Shown here one piece after another: positions 60,171-64,000 of a stretch of 64,000 nucleotides of DNA. The first letter of the stretch is position 1; each line of letters opens with the position of its first letter. The notes under the pieces were generated by a model that ran no database searches, was not told the origin of the DNA, and saw nothing but the letters and a program-made list of their open reading frames with translations. The DNA comes from Desulfonema magnum (lineage in GTDB: Bacteria; Desulfobacterota; Desulfobacteria; Desulfobacterales; 4be13): assembly GCF_017377395.1 (NCBI RefSeq), contig NZ_CP061800.1, forward strand, positions 5,911,633 to 5,975,632, read 5' to 3'. The position numbers and the translations under genes are program-made.

Positions 60171-61088
60171 ATGAATCAACTGGTCATTAAGTTAAAGGGA
60201 GAAATTCAAAGTTCAAATTTTGATGAATGGAAACATGATCTTATCACTCAAATTCAATCAATAAATACTAAGTTGACAACCGATGATGACTTTATGAGTG
60301 CCATAGAGCATGTGAAATTATTCAAGACTGCGGAAAAATTCTTAAAAGACGCAAAGCAGTCCGCAATAAATCAGGCCGCTGACATTCAAAAATTGTTCAC
60401 AGCAATTGACGAAATTTCTGAAGAGGCAAGACAGGCGAGATTATCACTGGATCGTCAGATCAGGGCTCGCAAACAGGAGATAAAGGAAAAATGTATCCAA
60501 TCAGGAATTGAAGCTGTGCGTGCATTCATTGATCTGAAAAGCGATGATTTTCAACTGACAGATCATTCTGTCTATCTGGACCGCGGCCGTTTTGAAACAG
60601 CAGTAAAAGGTAAATCAGCTATAAAAAGAATAAAATCCACAATCAGCAGCTTATGCGACACAATAAAATCGGAAATATCGCAAAAAGCAGCAGAAGTGAC
60701 AAATAACGGAGCAAAGCTTGATGCTTTGCCTGACAGATACAAATTATTATTCCAGGATCGCAATTCACTTCTTACATTGAGCAGCCAGGAATTACATTTA
60801 ACCATAGAAAAACGTATTGCCTTATTCAACGAGGAAAATGCAAAGATAAAGGCTGAAAAAGCAATTAGCGACCTTAAAAAATTTGAAAATTCTGTGCTGA
60901 ATCCTGACATCGCTTTGCATTCTGAAAACCCAGAAATACCGGAAAAGCAGAAATACAGAATCATCATAGATATACTATCTACAAAAGACGCCGCAATAGA
61001 AACAGCCCGTTCTGTAAGGCAGGATTATGGCAATAATGCTTCAATATCAGGCATCAGACTTACTCGTGTTCATGATTATATTAATTAA
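60171..61088 (+). CDS. Hypothetical coiled-coil protein
   Basis: 305 residues from ATG 60171, eight bases after AGGA; a longer frame starts in the element fragment. It is soluble and almost wholly helical, rich in Lys, Glu, Asp and Ser: FKTAEKFLKDAKQSAINQAADIQKLF, ISEEARQARLSLDRQIRARKQEIKEKC (predicted coiled coil at about 55-125) and ISDLKKFENSVLNPDIALHSE. The layout recalls phage coiled-coil proteins of the DUF1351 kind, but I cannot confirm this. The gene is AT-rich, isolated, and sits between an element remnant and an IS630 remnant, so it may be acquired. Confidence 0.7.
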   Translation: MNQLVIKLKGEIQSSNFDEWKHDLITQIQSINTKLTTDDDFMSAIEHVKLFKTAEKFLKDAKQSAINQAADIQKLFTAIDEISEEARQARLSLDRQIRARKQEIKEKCIQSGIEAVRAFIDLKSDDFQLTDHSVYLDRGRFETAVKGKSAIKRIKSTISSLCDTIKSEISQKAAEVTNNGAKLDALPDRYKLLFQDRNSLLTLSSQELHLTIEKRIALFNEENAKIKAEKAISDLKKFENSVLNPDIALHSENPEIPEKQKYRIIIDILSTKDAAIETARSVRQDYGNNASISGIRLTRVHDYIN

Positions 61089-61321
61089 TTTCGGTCGGTT
61101 ATTTATAATTATTGTTAATACAGCCAAGTGTCCGACAAACAAATCCAGAAAGTGGAACATATTTAGGAAAATCATACTTTTAGAATTCACTGTAAAAAAA
61201 CTTTCTCTCAATTAAAGATGAGGTAATTTTCAGTTTATATGCCTCTGATGAAATCAAGGAACACGAGATAACGCAATTTAATCCCCGTGACAGGACGGTA
61301 TATTCTGAAAACAGCCGTAAT
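61089..61321. other. Short spacer, nothing recognised
   Basis: AT-rich, no supported gene. Confidence 0.35.
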
Positions 61322-61782
61322 TTACGGTGCCAACTTCAGATTATCCATGACTACGCGAATTTTCTCCGCATCAGGATAAAGTTCGTCCGCCGGAAGTTTC
61401 ATCATGTCGGCGAAATCCGTGTTCGTGCGCCGCTGTGTCACGACGATCCGACGCTGTTCGGCCGCGGGTTCGGCCATTATAAAGAGATTCGCATTTCCGT
61501 TCCGCTCGTATTCATAGTCGTAACACAGCGGTCTGCCAGGTGCCGCCGGAATCGGAACCGCCGTCTCGCCGATGAGCTGATACGGCTTCCCGTCGAAGCA
61601 TATGCACGGACATGCCGGATTATAAGGTTCCTCATAAAGATCGGGGATATCCTCCATATGAAAGACGTATTCCGGGCTGACCGTCGGAATGCACCGATGC
61701 TTTTTCTGCCAGGGCTTCACGTCGCTGTTTTTCAGTATCAGACGGACGGTCTCCTCCTCCGATATCGAATCCGCCAGACCGG
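61322..61782 (-). pseudogene. IS630-family transposase remnant
   Basis: The - strand frame from about 61782 (no start codon; ISEEETVRLILKNSDV) runs into VKPWQKKHRCIPTVSPEYV, MEDIPDLYEEPYNP, CICFDGKPYQLIGE, PGRPLCYDYEYERNGNANLF and RVVMDNLKLAP, then stops at 61322. These are the middle blocks of IS630 transposases: the first catalytic Asp is in CFDGKP and the second in MDNL. The N-terminal DNA-binding part and the C-terminal part with the catalytic Glu are missing. GC-rich compared with its surroundings, so a recent foreign fragment. Confidence 0.85.
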
Positions 61783-62282
61783 GTCAGACCACCCGGTCCG
61801 CAGGCAACCGCAAACACAATAACGACATCTCAGAAGAGGAGAACAATATCGGCCAGACCGTAGAACGCCTGCGTAAAAATTATCAGCAAATCACCTGGCA
61901 GAGAAAAACTTTATCATCAGACATAACTCATAAAGGAAGATTGAACATCGGAATCTGCAACGCTTATCTCTGCCATGATAAAGGAAAAATTGGTGCTTGA
62001 CAATAGCGATCTAACTTCATAATTTACAACTGTCAAACATGAGCGGCTTTACAGGAGCATTGAGACATGCCTGATATCAGACAAGACAATCTGACATTAA
62101 ATTCTGGCTCTTTGGTAATCTGCGTTAAAAACAGTATATCCTTTAATAACAGAATATTATGAATTTGTCCGGCATAGGTGCCGACGTTTTTTATAATATG
62201 TAAATTCAGTATGTTATGTCAAATATGCTTTTTGCCTTTTTAATGCGGAAAAATTTTCGCGCATTTTTAAATGCCGTAAAAT
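61783..62282. other. 500-bp region with no clear gene
   Basis: An open + frame ending at 62000 reads ISEEENNIGQTVERLRKNYQ and ITHKGRLNIGICNAY but has no start of its own outside the transposase remnant. It may be a gene fragment. The rest is AT-rich. Confidence 0.4.
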
Positions 62283-64000
62283 ATGATATCCTTCCGTTTT
62301 AATTTAATAAAAGCTTTAACAAGAATTATCGGAGAGCCTAAATTCTTTCGGACGGACTGCAAAATGAAGCGTGAACCGACGCGGGCGATTTCTTCCGCTC
62401 CAATCAAATCTGACACATCAAATATAGACTTAAAGCGATATCGCAAGGTGCGCTGGTTTTTCGCAAAAGTTTTTTTACAAGCCATTTGGTGGGACCTCAT
62501 CCTCAACCGTCCGATACTTCGTGTGTTTCGCACTCCGCCGCTGCCCCGCTGGAGAGCCATTGCCCGGAATTATCGCAAACTGGCATTAGAGATGGGGGGC
62601 GTGCTGATTAAGCTGGGCCAGTTTCTCAGTATCCGCGTTGATATTCTGCCGAGCGAAGTCATCCAGGAATTAAAAGGTCTGCAAGATGAAGTTCCGCCAG
62701 AAAACTTAGAAGATATCATCGCACAAATTGAAGCGGATTTTGGGTGCCCGCTTTCCGAAATATTTGAATGGTTCTCACCCATTCCGCTGGGATCGGCTTC
62801 TCTGGCCCAGGCGCATGAGGTCCGGGTTGTCTCGGGTGAGGAACTCGTGGTCAAGGTGCTGCGTCCCAGGGTTGATGTGCTGGTGGAAACGGACCTGAAG
62901 GCAATTGTGCTGGCCTTGGGCTGGCTAAAATGTTACAAAAGTATCCGCGAGCGGGTTGATCTGGATTGGCTTGCTGAAGAATTTACACTTGTCACCCGCA
63001 GAGAATTGGATTTTGAAGCTGAGGCGCTGAACGCGGAGCGTCTTGCCGACGATTTTGCCGACGATACCGAGGTCTGTTTTCCCAAAGTGCATTGGGAGTA
63101 TTGTGCGCCCCGGATTCTGGCGATGGAACATGTGGGCTATCTCAAAATCGGAGATTTGGAAGCCATTGAAGCCGCGGGAATCAGCCGTGTCAAGGTTGCT
63201 GACAAACTCTATGATGTCTATATGCGCCAGGTATTTGAAACGCATTTTGTGCATGTTGACCCCCATCCGGGGAATCTTTTTGTCAGACCTCTGCCGCATC
63301 CGGACGAAATCGAAGCCGGCATAACAGACTTCGGGCCCGGGGATGTTGTTCCTTATAAGCCGGATCGTCCTTTTCAACTCGTGTTTGTTGATTTTGGCAT
63401 GTCCGTCAAGATTCCTGAACGATTACAGACATCGCTGCGAGAGTACGCCATCGGCGTGGGAACACACGATGCCCGTAAAATTGTCCAATCGCTTGTGAAG
63501 GCGGGCGCGTTGCTGGAAGGTGCGGATCTGAACCGCCTTGAACAAGCCCATGAAACATTATTCAGGCATTTGTGGGGCGTGCGTGTTGGAAAGATGCGGG
63601 ATGTCGCGCTAAAAGAAGCCAGAACCTTTATAAAAGAGTATAAGGATGTCATTTATGATGAGCCTTTTCAATTTCAGGCAGACATGCTTTTTATCATGCG
63701 GGCCATTGGCATTCTTTCCGGTATGGCCGCCAACCTCTATCCGGATTTTGATGTCTGGACCAAAACAATTCCTTATGCTGAACGTTATGCAAAAGAGGAA
63801 CTGCTGAAAAACGGAAACGACTGGCTCCGGGAAGCTGTGTCACTGGGACAGCTGCTGCTCACCTTGCCAGCCAGGTTGGACAGTGTTGCAAATCAGGCGG
63901 AACAGGGGAAATTAACTATACAAACCGCTTTGTCCACAGATACCCGAAAGGCCATACAGCGATTGGAACAATCTGTCAGCCGACTCGCGTGGATGGTGTT
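62283..64000 (+). CDS. UbiB/AarF/ABC1 family atypical kinase (cut by window end)
   Basis: At least 572 residues, open to the last base. ATG 62283 or 62364 are both possible; neither has a strong ribosome site. Family motifs: LALEMGGVLIKLGQFLSIR (KxGQ), IPLGSASLAQAHEVRV (the A/S-rich loop that replaces the P-loop), VVKVLRP (Lys), RRELDFEAEALNAERL (ExD), HFVHVDPHPGNLFV (catalytic loop) and LVFVDFGMSV (DFG). These proteins support quinone biosynthesis or lipid transport; in an anaerobe menaquinone or another lipid is the likelier link. An extra stretch of about 25 residues lies between the catalytic loop and DFG (PLPHPDEIEAGITDFGPGDV). The C-terminal membrane helices are past the window. Confidence 0.92.
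   Translation, partial: MISFRFNLIKALTRIIGEPKFFRTDCKMKREPTRAISSAPIKSDTSNIDLKRYRKVRWFFAKVFLQAIWWDLILNRPILRVFRTPPLPRWRAIARNYRKLALEMGGVLIKLGQFLSIRVDILPSEVIQELKGLQDEVPPENLEDIIAQIEADFGCPLSEIFEWFSPIPLGSASLAQAHEVRVVSGEELVVKVLRPRVDVLVETDLKAIVLALGWLKCYKSIRERVDLDWLAEEFTLVTRRELDFEAEALNAERLADDFADDTEVCFPKVHWEYCAPRILAMEHVGYLKIGDLEAIEAAGISRVKVADKLYDVYMRQVFETHFVHVDPHPGNLFVRPLPHPDEIEAGITDFGPGDVVPYKPDRPFQLVFVDFGMSVKIPERLQTSLREYAIGVGTHDARKIVQSLVKAGALLEGADLNRLEQAHETLFRHLWGVRVGKMRDVALKEARTFIKEYKDVIYDEPFQFQADMLFIMRAIGILSGMAANLYPDFDVWTKTIPYAERYAKEELLKNGNDWLREAVSLGQLLLTLPARLDSVANQAEQGKLTIQTALSTDTRKAIQRLEQSVSRLAWMV

Noticed and set aside
1..64000. tRNA or rRNA genes
   Set aside because: No stretch with a convincing cloverleaf (TTCRANYC arm with matching acceptor stem) or rRNA sequence was recognised by eye; a covariance search would be needed to exclude them fully.

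Overview
The window looks like chromosome from a strictly anaerobic, sulfate-reducer-like bacterium of the Desulfobacterota (Desulfobacteria). This is an inference from gene content: formate-tetrahydrofolate ligase, a Tat-exported AmrS-type radical SAM protein, a divergent thiolase, chemoreceptors, many signalling hybrids and very repeat-rich intergenic DNA. No rRNA or other phylogenetic marker was available, so the placement is tentative.

Region 1 (about 1-7060) is the main find: a run of integron gene cassettes. Six attC-like sites each end in a GTTRRRY core. For five consecutive cassettes, the first 10-12 bases are the exact reverse complement of the bases leading into the inverse core at the cassette's own 3' end, as expected of integrated cassettes. 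All cassette genes lie on the + strand. The cargo is a secreted ChW-repeat protein fused to a DUF4160/DUF2442 cassette, a RelE-type toxin-antitoxin pair, a small secreted protein with a YhcG/DUF1016 nuclease, a restriction-modification pair whose nuclease gene has an in-frame TGA, and a MntA/HepT pair. A last cassette is cut short. No integrase is in the window; the array probably continues upstream of base 1.

Region 2 (7400-9650) is a complete 2.2-kb insertion sequence with 16-bp terminal inverted repeats and an 8-bp target duplication. It sits inside an intergenic repeat whose uninterrupted copy is visible near 49,880.

Region 3 (9.7-35 kb) holds mostly housekeeping and signalling genes: a TM2 protein, a CheY-like receiver, a SpoIIE-type phosphatase, an AmrS-like enzyme, a thiolase, a hotdog thioesterase, a frameshifted glycosyltransferase, yhhQ-miaA, an HD-domain protein with a YfcE-like phosphoesterase, a cyclase-domain protein, a large lysine-tailed repeat protein anchored in the membrane, mnmG and an FtsX-type permease.

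Region 4 (35.6-39.5 kb) is a nitrogen assimilation cluster, amtB-glnK-glnA, with a near-perfect sigma-54 promoter in front of amtB.

Region 5 (40.8-64 kb) has a pentapeptide/TIR/cyclic-nucleotide/DUF4388 hybrid, a very long TPR protein fusing an O-GlcNAc-transferase-like half to a sulfotransferase half across heptanucleotide repeats, a Na+/H+ antiporter and PerM-type transporter, fhs, two chemoreceptors, a dihydrouridine synthase, small unknown genes, an IS630 remnant and the start of a UbiB/AarF kinase.

Small repeats run through the whole window: at least six families of terminal-inverted-repeat elements (some with clear 8-bp target duplications, one nested in another), 44-, 97- and 99-bp tandem arrays, and many heptanucleotide arrays of different sequence, some inside genes or at gene junctions. 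Three genes carry single lesions (an A8 tract, a G6 tract, an in-frame TGA). These may be real inactivation, slippage sites or sequencing errors.
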